Positions 48,780 to 59,800 of a stretch of DNA of 64,000 nt are shown one piece after another; within the stretch, counting starts at the first letter, position 1, and each line of letters begins with the position of its first letter. Under the pieces are notes generated by a model. It was given only the letters and a program-made list of their open reading frames with translations, was not told where the DNA came from and made no database searches. The position numbers were made by a program, and so were the translations under genes. The stretch covers positions 5,920,001 through 5,984,000 of the forward strand of contig OX246739.1 of NCBI GenBank assembly GCA_945910005.1, read 5' to 3'. The DNA comes from Isoperla grammatica (Eukaryota; Arthropoda; Insecta; Plecoptera; Perlodidae).

Positions 48780-50010
48780 TCTCTAGGCCTAGTATCATAG
48801 ATGGATTAAATATTAGTCTACATAGGCCTACTAAACAAATGTAAACTTCTAAAGTTAAAAAGAAAAACCCCCAGTATAAACTGAGAATTGTACCCTGGAC
48901 CATCTACATTGAATGCAGGAATAAACACAGGACCAACGAAACACAAAAATAGTAGCTGGTTGCCTGTGAACTGGCTAGGCCTACTTCTTATCATTTGAAC
49001 CATTATCATTTAGGTAGCTCGTTGGTCCAGTGGTTAGCATCCCTGCTTCCAATGCAGGGTCCCGGGTTCAAATCCCGGTTCAGGCAGAAGTTTTTTAACT
49101 TCTATTAAGGATTCAGTTCCATTACTTCTTGTCTTAGGAATAAGTAAACGGAGACTTTGGAGCCGTCCTAGTAACGAAGCACTCAATGAATTCAAAGTTG
49201 TTCTGAATCGGCCTTGTTGATTCTGACATTTGTCCGCAAGTGTTCGCACTGTCCAATCACCGATTCATATGTTTCGTATTTGAAATATCAATCTTTGATT
49301 GGTTATCGCTCACTTGTTGATGGTGTTCGGAACCCACAGGGTTAGTTTAGTCACTTTAAATTAAAGTCCCCCACAGTAAATCAGTTTCGTTACTTAGTGG
49401 GTAGACTCTAAATGTGAATTTATTTTATTTATTTTACTATGGCTACCTACTGCTAGGCCCTAGTACCTAGTAGGGCTAGGCTAGTGCTACTCCTCCCGTT
49501 AAGTTACGAAATGTACAGAAATCCCCATGTAGTCTGGTCTCAGCATTTTACCACACATCAAGTGGCCTAGGGATTCCAGCCTCAGACCATAAGAAACCAG
49601 ACAGTCTGGCTAAAAGCCAGATTAGGTCCAAGCACAGGTTATGGTCGGTGCACAATAGCCCGGGAAGGAGCCTAGGCTAGGCCTATTCTGTTTTCATGGT
49701 TGTAATGCAAGTTTCAAGACACAACTCAAAAAAACATCAAGAAAAAGCAGCTAGGTTTACGCTAGGCCTAGGCGTCTAGCCTACGACAGGGTGCATAACC
49801 GGGAGGAGCTTCCCGTTCTCGTTCCCGGGCAATGTCAAAAATCATAGTTTCCCGTTCTCGTTGCCGGAGCTCCTTCCCTGGCACATTGTGCACCAAGCTT
49901 TTTCCTAGGGCCTAGGCCTAGGCTACATCTTTTTATTCCCATGCCTGAAAGTTAGGCCCTACGTTCTCTACTCTACGTTTGAAATAGTTGCGCCTAGGCC
50001 TAGACGGACC
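48780..50010. repeat. Cluster of TAGGCCTA-type palindromes upstream of paralogue B
   Basis: Dense GCCTAGGCCTA motifs, most strongly 49440-50000. The SINE at 49013 lies inside the cluster. A 5' untranslated exon of paralogue B could be here, but I cannot place one. Confidence 0.7.
49013..49438 (+). mobile_element. Full-length tRNA-derived SINE
   Basis: The head (49013-49086) is tRNA-like: an A-box region TGGTCCAGTGG, an anticodon-type stem-loop CCTGC-TTCCAAT-GCAGG and B box GGTTCAAATCC (49065-49075) in a paired T arm. The 5' and 3' ends do not pair as an acceptor stem, so it is not a tRNA gene. The body shares the segments GACTTTGGAGCCGTCCTAG, TGAATCGGCCTTGTTGATTC and CATATGTTTCGTATTTGAAA with the copy at 61554-61875, and ends in a TTTATTTTATTT tail. 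Confidence 0.8.
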
Positions 50011-51079
50011 ATTTTGTTCGATTTGTTTTGCTAGATCAGACGAAAGTCACAGCACAGCTGTCAAAAAATGCAAAATGGCGTTTTGGATAAATAGCCCATT
50101 GCAAGCATTCTTTTTATTGTTGTACTGACAAACTACCTAGGGCCTACTTACAAAATACTCGCACAATGTTCTGAACAACGACTTGATGCACTTTCCCGGC
50201 GCGTGCTCTCCAAAGCTTGCCCTCAAGCTCAAGTGCAGCACGAGTCCTGTCAGTCAGTCTGCCACAGCTGCAACTTTGTAACGTCCCTACTTCCTGTGAG
50301 TGTTGGACTGAAAACGGCTCCGTACTAACCTCACTTACACATTTTTTATCGGGCTTGTACCAAGTATCTCATACGATAGTTTTGACATGACCTTGATTTT
50401 TACGATTATCCAATCACTGACATCTGTGACAAACTATGAAAACACCTCGAGCCTTGGACCCTGCTTGGACCCATGGGTCACAACATCACCGTCAAACTGG
50501 CAACGTTGTAATTCACGTCACAGTCCCACTCGTCAGCTGTTGATACATGGAAAGGGGGGGGGGGGGGGGGAGAGAGAGAAAGAAAGAGAGAGACAGAGAG
50601 AGAGTGTACACACTGCCTCAGAACGTGGAACGTTACAAAATATATATAAACTTGATCCTGTATTCCCTAATAATGTAAGAAGTAAAATGACCGGCAATGA
50701 TATTAGCGGCCAGTCGAACGGCCAGAGTCCCTGGTCGAATAACATTTCTGATTGTTTCAATACAGACCATAAAAGGTATTAAAACTGCGGGGGTACCTTG
50801 AGGTACTAAATGAGCGAATACATAATATATAATGTATACAAAAAAATGTATTTTCCAAGTGTGTGGTAAATTCATTATCTCAGGCGCGGTACGGTGGTTG
50901 CCATGGTGAAAACATGTTATTAGGCAGATTTTCAGATTTCAGATCATTTCACAGATAGGCCCTACGTTGATACATTGTTTGGTACATATGTACCATACCA
51001 TCTATTTAATACATGAGGTTGGAGAAGCCCGCAAAGTCATGAGGACTTGAGTGCGGACCATTTGCTAAATATTGTAGAA
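50011..51079. other. No gene recognised
   Basis: CpG-containing sequence at 50040-50340 followed by the purine tract at 50554. The open frame at 50387-50782 is unsupported. Confidence 0.5.
50554..50603 (+). repeat. G17 run followed by an AG-rich tract
   Basis: Seventeen G (50554-50570) followed by AGAGAGAGAAAGAAAGAGAGAG; a purine-only strand of about 50 bases. Confidence 0.95.
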
Positions 51080-52795
51080 TAATTAAGATTTAAGATTTAA
51101 CACTTAAAGGCTGCAAATGGGCCACAACCACCCGGTGGCAACCTATCAACCCAAACCTCCCCCCTCCCCCATCACTTCCTTTTCGTCAATCTATTTCTAA
51201 ATTCCCTTACTGACTCGCTCTCAACAACCTCCTCGGGTAACTCATTCCATTCCCTTACCGTTCTCTCAACAAAACCAAACCTACCCAGATCACTTCTCAC
51301 TACCCGACGCTGAAACTTCCAATTATGATCCCCCCTCCCTCTATAAACTCCTTCTTGCAACCTGCTCTGGATTTCCCCCCACCCTCCCTTCCCCCTAGCT
51401 GCTCTATATAGATTACACATCCTATTACTCCTCCGTCTCTCCTCTAAGGACTCCCAACCCAGTTCCCCCACCATTGCTGTAACACTATCATAAGCCCTTA
51501 CCACATTCCCTACCCTATCTTCCACATACCTCCATCTCCTAACTTGTCCTGTAACCTTCCTTGCTGCCCTACGCTGCACCTTCTCTAATTCAATGACCTC
51601 CCCCTTCCTATATGGATCCCACACCGCACCACCATATTCCAATATAGGCCGTACCACTGTCTTGTAAGCCATATCCTTTACCTCCCTACTAGCTCCCTTC
51701 AAATTTCTCATAACAAACCCTAAGTTTCTATATCCCTTTCTCACTCTTTCCTGCACCTGGTCCCCCCATCCCAGATCTTCGGCCAATACAATTCCCAAAT
51801 ACTTGTACTTCTTTACCTTTTCTAAAACTACCCCCTCAAGAAAATACTCTCTCGCATCCCCTTTTAATTTACGCGTGAACCCAACCACTTTGCACTTTCC
51901 CGCATTCAAACCCATCCTATTAACATCAACCCACTCCTCTATCCTGTTCAAATCATCCTGCAACAACTTAGCATCCTCCACCCCCTTAATCACCCTATAC
52001 AAGACGCAATCATCAGCAAACAACCTTAAACTTGACTCAATATCCCTTCCTATATCATTAATAAACATTATAAATAATAGTGGTCCCAGCACCGACCCCT
52101 GCGGCACCCCCGATGTAACTTCGATAGCTGCTGATACGCTACCCCCCACCCTTACCCTCTGCGACCTATTTGCTAGAAAATCTCCCATCCACCTTACAAC
52201 CCCTTTATCTGCAATCACACTATCAACCTTCCTCATCAAAATCCCATGAGACACTTTATCAAAAGCCTTTTCAAAATCAAGGAAAACTGCATCAACCTCC
52301 TCCCCCTTATCTAGAGCCTCCCCTATGTCCTGAACAAGACCTATCAATTGTGTCTCGCAAGAATACCCCTCCCTAAACCCATGCTGGCTATCTACCAACC
52401 ATCCCTCCCCCTCCAACACCTCCCTAACATAATTTGCTACTACCTTTTCCATTATCTTGCTCCCTACCGAAGTGAGACTAACAGGTCTGTAATTCCCTAC
52501 TTGACTTCTATCCCCCCCCCCTTATGTATTGGCACTACAAGTCCTTCCCTCCAACCCTCCGGTATAGTACCTTCCCTTAACGATTTCCTGCAAATATCCC
52601 CTACAAACCTAACAACCCCCTCCCCCCCAATTTTCAAAAATCTACACATCAATCCATCCTGCCCCGATGCCTTTCTCCCTCCCATCTTTCCTAAAACCTT
52701 TCGAATATCACGATTCGTTATAGTGAGAGGATTGCTACCCCTCCCCCCTTCCCACTGCATACTAGAATCTTCCCTCTCTTGGAATACCTGAAATT
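51080..52795 (-). mobile_element. 5'-truncated LINE, second family, nearly intact reverse transcriptase
   Basis: Non-LTR element on the minus strand. The 3' end, with a short A/T-rich TTTAAGA-like tail, lies near 51080, and the 3' untranslated part is 51090-51171. Coding sequence runs to about 52790, where homology stops. Its 3' end (about 95 bp from 51091) recurs almost unchanged at 19569-19665, showing that the copies at both sites belong to one family. No endonuclease part remains in this copy. Confidence 0.85.
51172..52760 (-). pseudogene. LINE reverse transcriptase with one homopolymer frameshift
   Basis: Two minus-strand frames form one protein. 52760-52497 begins the reverse transcriptase (DIRKVLGKMGGRKASGQDG, then GWREGLVVPIHKGGG). 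The 52452-51172 frame has VFLDFEKAFDKVSHG, SGVPQGSVLGPL and FADD (residues 145-148 counted from 52452), and ends with an RxxRNRLTKRK tail. The second frame is open upstream across GNYRPVSLTSVGSKI, so the join falls in a run of ten C on + at 52502-52511. One extra base there would restore the frame. This may be a genuine inactivating deletion or an assembly error in the homopolymer. The + strand open frames over this stretch are shadows. Confidence 0.8.
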
Positions 52796-53786
52796 AATTA
52801 ATTATCAGATGGCGACAGTAAGCATAAGAAGGTGACTAACTTTCTTATTAGCTTCTCATAATACCAATTACCAGTCCTCAATATAATATAACAGAGCTCT
52901 TGAGAATATATTGAAACACGTTTGTGAGGTTTTAATATTGAAAAGTCTCTTTCGCCCCAAGCAAAGTCAACGTCCTTACCTAACGTCTTTCAGTGCGGCA
53001 GAAATAATCCGAACAAGAACTGTCCAAAGTCTGTGGTTGAGTCACAACTCTCACTTCTGCGGTATTCATATTTTGTTCTCGTGCTGTAAGATATCGTGTC
53101 GTGTGGACTTTGCCGTTTCTATGTGAGCTTTTGCACCGTATATATTACAATATATTACAACCTATGGTCAATACGTTGTAATATATTTTGTGGAAGAAAT
53201 ACGACTTTTTTTATTTCCCGTCCTTGTTATCTGGTTTTATGCAAGATTTCAAGTTACAAAAATTAGCTAAAATTGTCATCATCATGATGGCGGGAAAACC
53301 AGAGCGTGTAGTCAGTCATGCAAATAGACCAATAACACACAGATTCATACATAATTAACACCTTTTGGATGTATATTATCTTACAGGAGTAATAGTCCTT
53401 AAAAACCGCAGCACAGGTTCCAGAACATTGAACCATCATAGCCGGGGCAATGGATATACTCGTTTTTGACACAATTATTGTCCCATTTATTATTAGCTGG
53501 GCTCGTGTAAAGGAATCCACCTACAAACAACGTTTCACAGTCAGTGGCTTGTATTGTGTTGTCGAAGTTGTCGATATGTGAAGTGATAAGTGACGTGTTA
53601 CGACTCGCTCTCTTCTTATTAGAATCACAAGCCAAGTGGGTCGTACGCCGCTCCACGCCTATTAGAAATTTAAATTTTACTTTCTGTCATAATATGATTA
53701 CAGCCTCTGACGTGAATATATTAATATGCTTCATCAATATTCATAAGAATAGAACGTCAAGAAATGGGCTGATGTATAGGGGTTCC

Positions 53787-53812
53787 TTCTCCTCTCCTCT
53801 CCTCTCCTCTCC
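53787..53812 (+). repeat. (CTCCT)n microsatellite
   Basis: Five CTCCT-type units. Confidence 0.85.
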
Positions 53813-54470
53813 CCTCCCGAACACCCTTTCCATAAGGTCAGTTCGCCAGGAACGAGAGGTCGAAAACAATGGGAATATTTTTTATCACTATCATAATAAC
53901 ATTATCTCTGAGAGAAAGAAATCAAAATTTCACATTGCCCAGCAGGAAAAATGAAAGAAGGCAGGCGTAGAAAATGTGACGTGACGTGACCCATCTATGA
54001 CGTAAACCTCATTCAACCTAGTTTGCAACCAAAATGCAGCAACTTCTTCTGATATCTAATGGCATGATATTGATAGGGCTTCAGGTTGATTGGAAGAAAG
54101 GTGCCCTGTCACAGCTTTGTTGCTGGTTGGCTCTTGATAATCTCGCTCGACCATTAGCAAGTCGCGACTACAAGGTCTATAGTTCTTTCAACGTATCTGG
54201 CCTTGTATTATCGACACACACGGGTTCCTACGAAACGCAACAACATATTATTATGGTCTTGCAACATGATGTTTTGTTGAAAAAGAAATTACAAAGTTGA
54301 ATTACTATTTCCTCTAGACATGGTTAGTGGTCACAACATCACAACCAGGTCACAACGCTCAGACGCTGCTTTCGGCCATGCCATGCTTACCCAAAACACG
54401 AATTTAGTTTGCTTGTGAAAAAAAAATTTCAGTCCGTTCAGCACTTCGGCGAATTAGGCTAAAGCCCTAA

Positions 54471-54590
54471 CTACAATTGTCGGCATCGTAATTGCAATCG
54501 TACATTTTCCCATTCCCAATCACTATGCCATTACGATTTGGTTGTGAATGTAAGTTACACGGATTGCGATCCCGATACCGACAATCGTAG
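54471..54590. repeat. Imperfect inverted repeat, about 28-bp arms
   Basis: CTACAATTGTCGGCATCG at 54471 is inverted near 54573-54590 (CCGATACCGACAATCGTAG). MITE-like; no duplication seen. Confidence 0.5.
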
Positions 54591-55329
54591 GCAGGCATTC
54601 CTTATCTAAATCACATGGACACAAATAATAAAGCCTTGTACAATCCGTTATCTGTGACCTTCTAAGTTTGTGCTTCTAGTTTATTGCTCCCCACTCCACC
54701 CATTCATTCAGATGCTGATCTCACAGTCATGATTCAATGGTACGGTCCACAAATCAAGGTTTTACAGCTGCTGTCGTCATAGATGATTCAGACATTGGCC
54801 AACCAAATGTCAGTATAAGAAAACGCCGCCCGCTGATTGGCTCCGACAGAATCATGTATGACGTCAGCATTCACAAGGTTGTTGTGGAAAGGTCTTACCA
54901 TGCTGCGATGAGTCCCCGTTCAAGCATCTTTCTTTCTTATCACTTTTAAGACGTAAACTAGTCCAGTGGGAATGTCGGATGTCCCTCTTCAGTCTTCAAT
55001 GATTCTGATGCTTCGTGGTGGACTATGATGGACGTAGATGCGCACGTGTTACGGTGGATCACTGAAGGGCAGACCTGGGGGAAAATGTATCACACCCTTA
55101 TCCAACCAACCACATGTAATGTGCCTGTGTCATTTGTGCACTTTCAACGAAAATCTTCCGTAGTAGCCTCATTATTAGTCGCGCTACTTTATTGGGGGCT
55201 TTCAGCATTCCAATAATCGAAGTAGACGTTACAGGCGCATGTATTGTGTACTGTGTGTGTACGTGTGTGTGCGTGTGCGAGTGCGTATGCGTGATTGTAT
55301 TAGGAAGATTTACATGAGCAATGATTTAA

Positions 55330-55478
55330 AGGTTGGAATTCATAGTCGGCCCCTACACCTAGGGGCGCCCATTGTTACCAAGGTAACAGTTGTTTCCATG
55401 TTATTTCCCATAAACAAAACAAATCCATAGCAACAATGGGTGCCCCTAGGTGTAGGGGCCGACTATGAATTCCAACCT
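55330..55478. mobile_element. 149-bp inverted-repeat MITE, copy 3
   Basis: Full-length copy. The arms pair over 47 bp with one mismatch. Palindrome GTTACCAAGGTAAC at 55374-55387. No coding frame. The superfamily is unassigned because the target duplication is not clear. Confidence 0.85.
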
Positions 55479-55984
55479 AAGTGTTTGCACTGGTAGCAAA
55501 ATCTAGGTCTTGTTTTGTTCAAGCATGCGCTTCAAACAATTCATTATCTATTTTAACAATACGATTTAAGATAAGAACAATAAGATAACAATAAGATTTT
55601 AACAATGAGATAAGAAGCAGTAACGTAAAAAGTGTTGAAAATAAAAAATAAAAAAACTGGCCTCCCCCATCCCCCCTTTGTACCAGAATGAATGTGTTAT
55701 TAAATTATTTCCTCTTTATCCCCTCTGGCAAATATCCTGGCGGCACTCGTGGGTATATTAAGATAACCTTGGAGCGTTCTCTTGCACTTGCATATTGATA
55801 AAATGTACCGAGTCACGTGAGTCGTCAATTACATCATGTATGACTAAGGCCGTGTCACACTACGTTTGCAATAATTGTAGCCTGGAGTCGCCACAACTCT
55901 CCAATCACACTCTGCCAGTTGAAAATGGTAATAGTAACCTTTATTCATATGTACACAATAAAATAATAGGTACATAATGATATT

Positions 55985-56175
55985 TAGTCTCGTTGGTCTA
56001 GTGGGTTTATTCCTGCTTCCAATGCAGAAAATTCAAGGTTCAGTTACCGTTACGGGGTGGGTTTTTTAAACTTTGGATGTTGACTTGAATCTAACTACAA
56101 TGTAGATGATACTGGTGTATGTAAACGAAAGCATTGGAGCCATCATAGTAACGAAACACATAATAAATTGTATAA
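55985..56175 (+). mobile_element. Diverged SINE copy with tRNA-like head
   Basis: CTCGTTGGTCTAGTGG and CTGCTTCCAATGCAG match the head of the 49-kb SINE; the B-box region is worn (AAGGTTCAGTTACC). Downstream, GGAGCCATCATAGTAACGAA matches the body. Confidence 0.55.
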
Positions 56176-56634
56176 AATATAGCCCCCACAGAAAATAGGT
56201 TATTGTAACACTAACTGATCGGGTAGGTAGACTATACAAACATTACAACTTACAAGCAATACTAAAAACAAGGAATATTAACATTGTAAAAATTATTTTA
56301 GTGGGGAAAAAGCATTTGTTGAGGAATTATTATTCATTGAAGTGATTCTTGAAAACACAATTAATGCTGACAATCCCCAACTCGCGCCAAATACGATCAT
56401 AATAACAATGTATTGGCTCCATGCATACGATCTTTATAGTGTGATACGGCTTAGCTAGGCCTACATGCTTCCTACTTGGCACGGTTGCAACTATGTATAT
56501 ATAGCGCGTGCAACACAGTTGCACATTGCAGATAGTACTTGTGTTGTGCAACCAAGCACGTAATGTAATTATATCTGTATGTATTATTATCTGCTGTGAC
56601 GCGCGCGAGTGCAGCACTAGAGCTGGATCAAGTT

Positions 56635-56710
56635 CAAAACAGTTTCGTTACTGAGTGGGTACACTCTAAATGTGAATTTATTTATTCATTTTATTTAATT
56701 TATTTATGTA
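56635..56710 (+). repeat. SINE 3'-end fragment
   Basis: CAGTTTCGTTACTGAGTGGG and CTCTAAATGTGAATTTATTT match the 3' ends of the SINEs at 2161, 49013 and 61554. Confidence 0.6.
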
Positions 56711-56965
56711 TTTTATCTTTTTCAGTAAGCTGCACGTACAGTCACAGACAATATTTTTGCGAAATGTGTAGATGTGAAAATAAATAATATATTGTGGATA
56801 TTTAAAAAAATTATCATCATAAAACTCATCGTCCCAAGTTTAAAGATTGTGTACTCAAAACTAGCTAATTACAATAAAATGAGGAACAAGCCCAACTGAC
56901 AAAAATTAAAAATATGTTTAAGTACATCATGTCCATGGGATCCTATCTTGCTAAAGTTTGTCGTC

Positions 56966-57246
56966 TAGGGTGACACGTGCAGAAAAATGCGGGACAGCCC
57001 TGAATTTGACCCAAGTGTCCCGTGTCCCAAAGTGTTTCATTTCGGGACGCCTTTTGTCCCGAAATTGCTAAATTCACGATTTTCTTTGATCGAGTAAGAA
57101 AATTTAAATTTCTTAAAAAAACCGCTGCCCCCGTTTCACTTTCAGCGAGCATTTGTTGACCTCCGACACCGACAGAGTTTACACTTTCATTGAGTTAGAG
57201 AAAAAAATTATCCTGAAATTCAGTCCTGGACATCTGGTCACCCTAT
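56966..57246. mobile_element. Candidate non-autonomous element with TAGGGTGAC ends
   Basis: TAGGGTGAC at the left is inverted as GTCACCCTA at the right (57238-57246). The interior carries GGGACAG/GTCCCG-type repeats and a CCTGGACATCTGGTCACCC end seen in widespread animal repeats. No clear target duplication. Confidence 0.4.
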
Positions 57247-57562
57247 CGTTGTCGGAAACTATTCTCTCTTTCTGACATCATATCGGTATTTATTTGCAAG
57301 TATGCGTTTGGATGCGCACACCCTGTCAATCTTCAAACGTGTATTGCTCGTGCATAGCACCTTCATGCACGCGCACGGCACGAATATCAGCTGACGGGAC
57401 GGGGACTTACCTTCAGTATAATATGTTCCTCCTTTTTCTTATTGTCTTGTATTCTGTGTCCATGTTCCAGTTTCAGTGACTATTATATATAATAATTTTC
57501 GTAAACATGAAACATTATTAAAATTTAAAATTCACTTCGTTTTGATGTTTTCACATAGGTCA

Positions 57563-57570
57563 CAAAATGG
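57563..57570. repeat. Left target-site duplication of the hAT-like element
   Basis: CAAAATGG directly before the CAGTGGCG terminus; identical to 58256-58263. Confidence 0.8.
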
Positions 57571-58255
57571 CAGTGGCGTGCGGTGAGGGGAAGCAAGGGA
57601 AGCAATGCTTCCCCTAACATCATTACTACTGCCACGATTCCACGAAAATATCATTTTTTCTAAGCGCTTATAACTTATTCCCAGTCAAAATCCACTCATT
57701 TGTCATCATTGTTTCCTATATTCTGCTATACCTGTAGTTCCCCTAAATAAACAAGGTTCAATGATGATTTTCTGTCGTGAAACACATCGGCTTAACAGCT
57801 AACAGACCATAGAAGCAGTGCGTTCTCCTTGGATTTTCGGCCGTAAGAAATACCAATAGCTTTCAAGTTAACCTAATAGACGGGTCGGAGTATATACGCA
57901 GTTTTTAAATGGGACGAAAAGCAGTGCGTCGAAGGGTCGGGTCTGACCGCGACAAAAAAAAAATAGAAAAGGGCAGAGCATTCATTGAAAAGGGATAAGC
58001 GCGTTCCGGTCTTTAGATCGTTGTATAATGTATTTGTCGCAAATTTGTGTAAAACGTCATTTTGTTACGCGATCAATTAAAAAATTATAATTGAATAATT
58101 TAAAGTTGGTACGGCTACACCGGAAATATGTGACCTAAAACTGAAGACCTCTAACGGGGGTGATACCCCAGTCCTTTTCGCAAGTTTGCCAAATTCAATT
58201 TGAAAATTTTGAAATTTATTGCTTCCTCTCCTTCATACCTCACCGCACGCCACTG
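57571..58255. mobile_element. hAT-like non-autonomous DNA transposon with perfect 8-bp target duplication
   Basis: The ends are exact inverted repeats of 18 bp, CAGTGGCGTGCGGTGAGG at 57571-57588 and its reverse complement at 58238-58255. Direct 8-bp duplications CAAAATGG flank the element at 57563-57570 and 58256-58263. An 8-bp duplication and CAGTGG-type ends are the signature of the hAT superfamily. The 685-bp interior has no transposase frame, so the element must have been moved in trans. Subterminal GGAAGC/GCTTCC motifs recur near both ends. Confidence 0.85.
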
Positions 58256-58263
58256 CAAAATGG
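58256..58263. repeat. Right target-site duplication of the hAT-like element
   Basis: CAAAATGG directly after the CGCCACTG terminus; identical to 57563-57570. Confidence 0.8.
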
Positions 58264-58704
58264 ATATGACCTGTAGGTGTTTTGAAACTTATATACCCAT
58301 GCTTAAAAAAAAAACATTCTCCGGTAAGAGTCTTGTTACTAGTGTGAGATGAGATTACCTAAATAATATGCTACACACAAAATTAATATAAAACGTCCTA
58401 TGGCTACTGGAGAGTACAATATCTTCTCGCTATGCTTCTATTGTACACAACTCTTCGTCACCACTGTCAAGACCTAACAAGACAAGACCAACCTTGGCCA
58501 AGAGTAGCCTATTCAAGCTGATGTGTGGAACTAAATACATTGTTACTAGAATAATTGGATAGAAAAACAACAGTGGCGAAACGCAAAATGATATGGCGAA
58601 ACGTAACTATATAACACTTATAATTTTATGGGCGTCTACTTACGTGCATCACGTAATACATTATTAGGGTACAATAACAATAATATTCAACAAAAAGTTT
58701 AATA

Positions 58705-58925
58705 GACTATCTAAAGCGACCGGACCGCCAAGGCTGCTCATTATTATTTTAATTTTAATTGTCATTGTGTTATATTTTATATTATAAGTGATTAATGAGG
58801 ATATATATTATATAGACTACCGGTACCTAAAGCAACCGGACCGCCCGGGCTGGTCATTATTATTGTAATTTTCATTTTCATTGTGTTATATTCTATATTA
58901 TAAAAGATGATATATATTATTATAT
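58705..58925. repeat. About 116-bp tandem duplication
   Basis: CTAAAGCGACCGGACCGCC at 58711 recurs as CTAAAGCAACCGGACCGCC at 58827, each followed by an AT-rich stretch with CATTGTGTTATATT. The second copy carries an added CGGTAC. Confidence 0.75.
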
Positions 58926-58971
58926 ATCATCAGTTTGTTCCAACATCATTTAGTTGGGTAAAGGGGTATTT

Positions 58972-58995
58972 CCCCCCCCCCCCCCCCCCCCCCCC
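58972..58995 (+). repeat. C24 homopolymer
   Basis: Twenty-four C in a row. Confidence 0.95.
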
Positions 58996-59687
58996 TATCA
59001 GTCTAGACTAGGGCACCACGGAATCAGCACCGGCCCTGCCAAGCTCGGCACCTCATCTTCACATTCCTCTTCCCGCCGACACAAGCTCTCTTCACTTTTT
59101 CCTGTCCTCCCACTACGTCTTCCTCTCCTCAACCACTGTCCACTCCTTTCCTCTCTCCTCCATATCTGCCTGCACTCTTGCATTAGATTTATTATGAAAA
59201 TGAGCCAATCACGTCCCTCAAAAAAGGCAATTCAAGGAAATTAATAAGGACAAAATGGTAGCTTCAATTTCAAACATACACACCCCAAAACCAAAAGAGG
59301 TAGCCTTACCATTTACCAACATAACTACTACGGGCAGAGTAAACTTCCCGCCATACACCTACCATTCCATTTATTATACACACATAATTATATAACATGT
59401 ATATATCATTTATTTCATAACTTTACATTAAACAAATGATTAATTTACGTTATTCGCTTTATCTAAAAGATGTACGCATTTTTGCAACTCTTTATAAATA
59501 GCAATCCCTATCGGCTTGCCCGAGTTGTGTTTCTTTTATCTCGCTGTATTGTCGCCATGCAACTTGAAGACAGTGTCAGGCAGGTGTCATGTACTCAAAG
59601 CAGAACACAGTCTTGTCAATGTCCTTGGGTCGATTGTTCTTGCCGGCGTGTGGAGTAGTTCACTGCGATAAGACGTCGACCGATACA

Positions 59688-59800
59688 CGTGGATCAGCGG
59701 TAAGACTCCATCTCGGGAGGTCGCCGGTTCGATTCCGGCGACCGGCAGTCCTGACTGAAGGTTTTCCTGAGCTTTTCCTTAGCCGTAAAGGCGAATGCTG
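59688..59800 (+). mobile_element. tRNA-derived SINE head, second family
   Basis: TGGATCAGCGGTAAGAC, then CTCGGGAGGTC and a T-arm-like hairpin GGTCGCCGGTTCGATTCCGG with B box GGTTCGATTCC at 59726-59736. The anticodon arm is incomplete, so this is not a working tRNA gene. Same family as 47246-47330. Confidence 0.6.

Larger units (their letters stand above)
52796..55329. other. No gene recognised
   Basis: Short open frames only. A segment at 54808-54870 with CCAAATGTCAGTAT and CCGCTGATTGGCTCCGACA is a dispersed repeat also seen at 62850-62960. Confidence 0.55.

Noticed and set aside
49013..49086. tRNA-Gly(TCC)-like gene
   Set aside because: The anticodon and T arms are good but the acceptor ends do not pair, and the sequence continues into a SINE body repeated elsewhere.
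51803..52791. Plus-strand frames of 148 and 147 codons
   Set aside because: Antisense shadows of the LINE reverse transcriptase.
59688..59760. tRNA gene with strong B box
   Set aside because: The anticodon arm is incomplete and the same arrangement recurs at 47246; SINE head.
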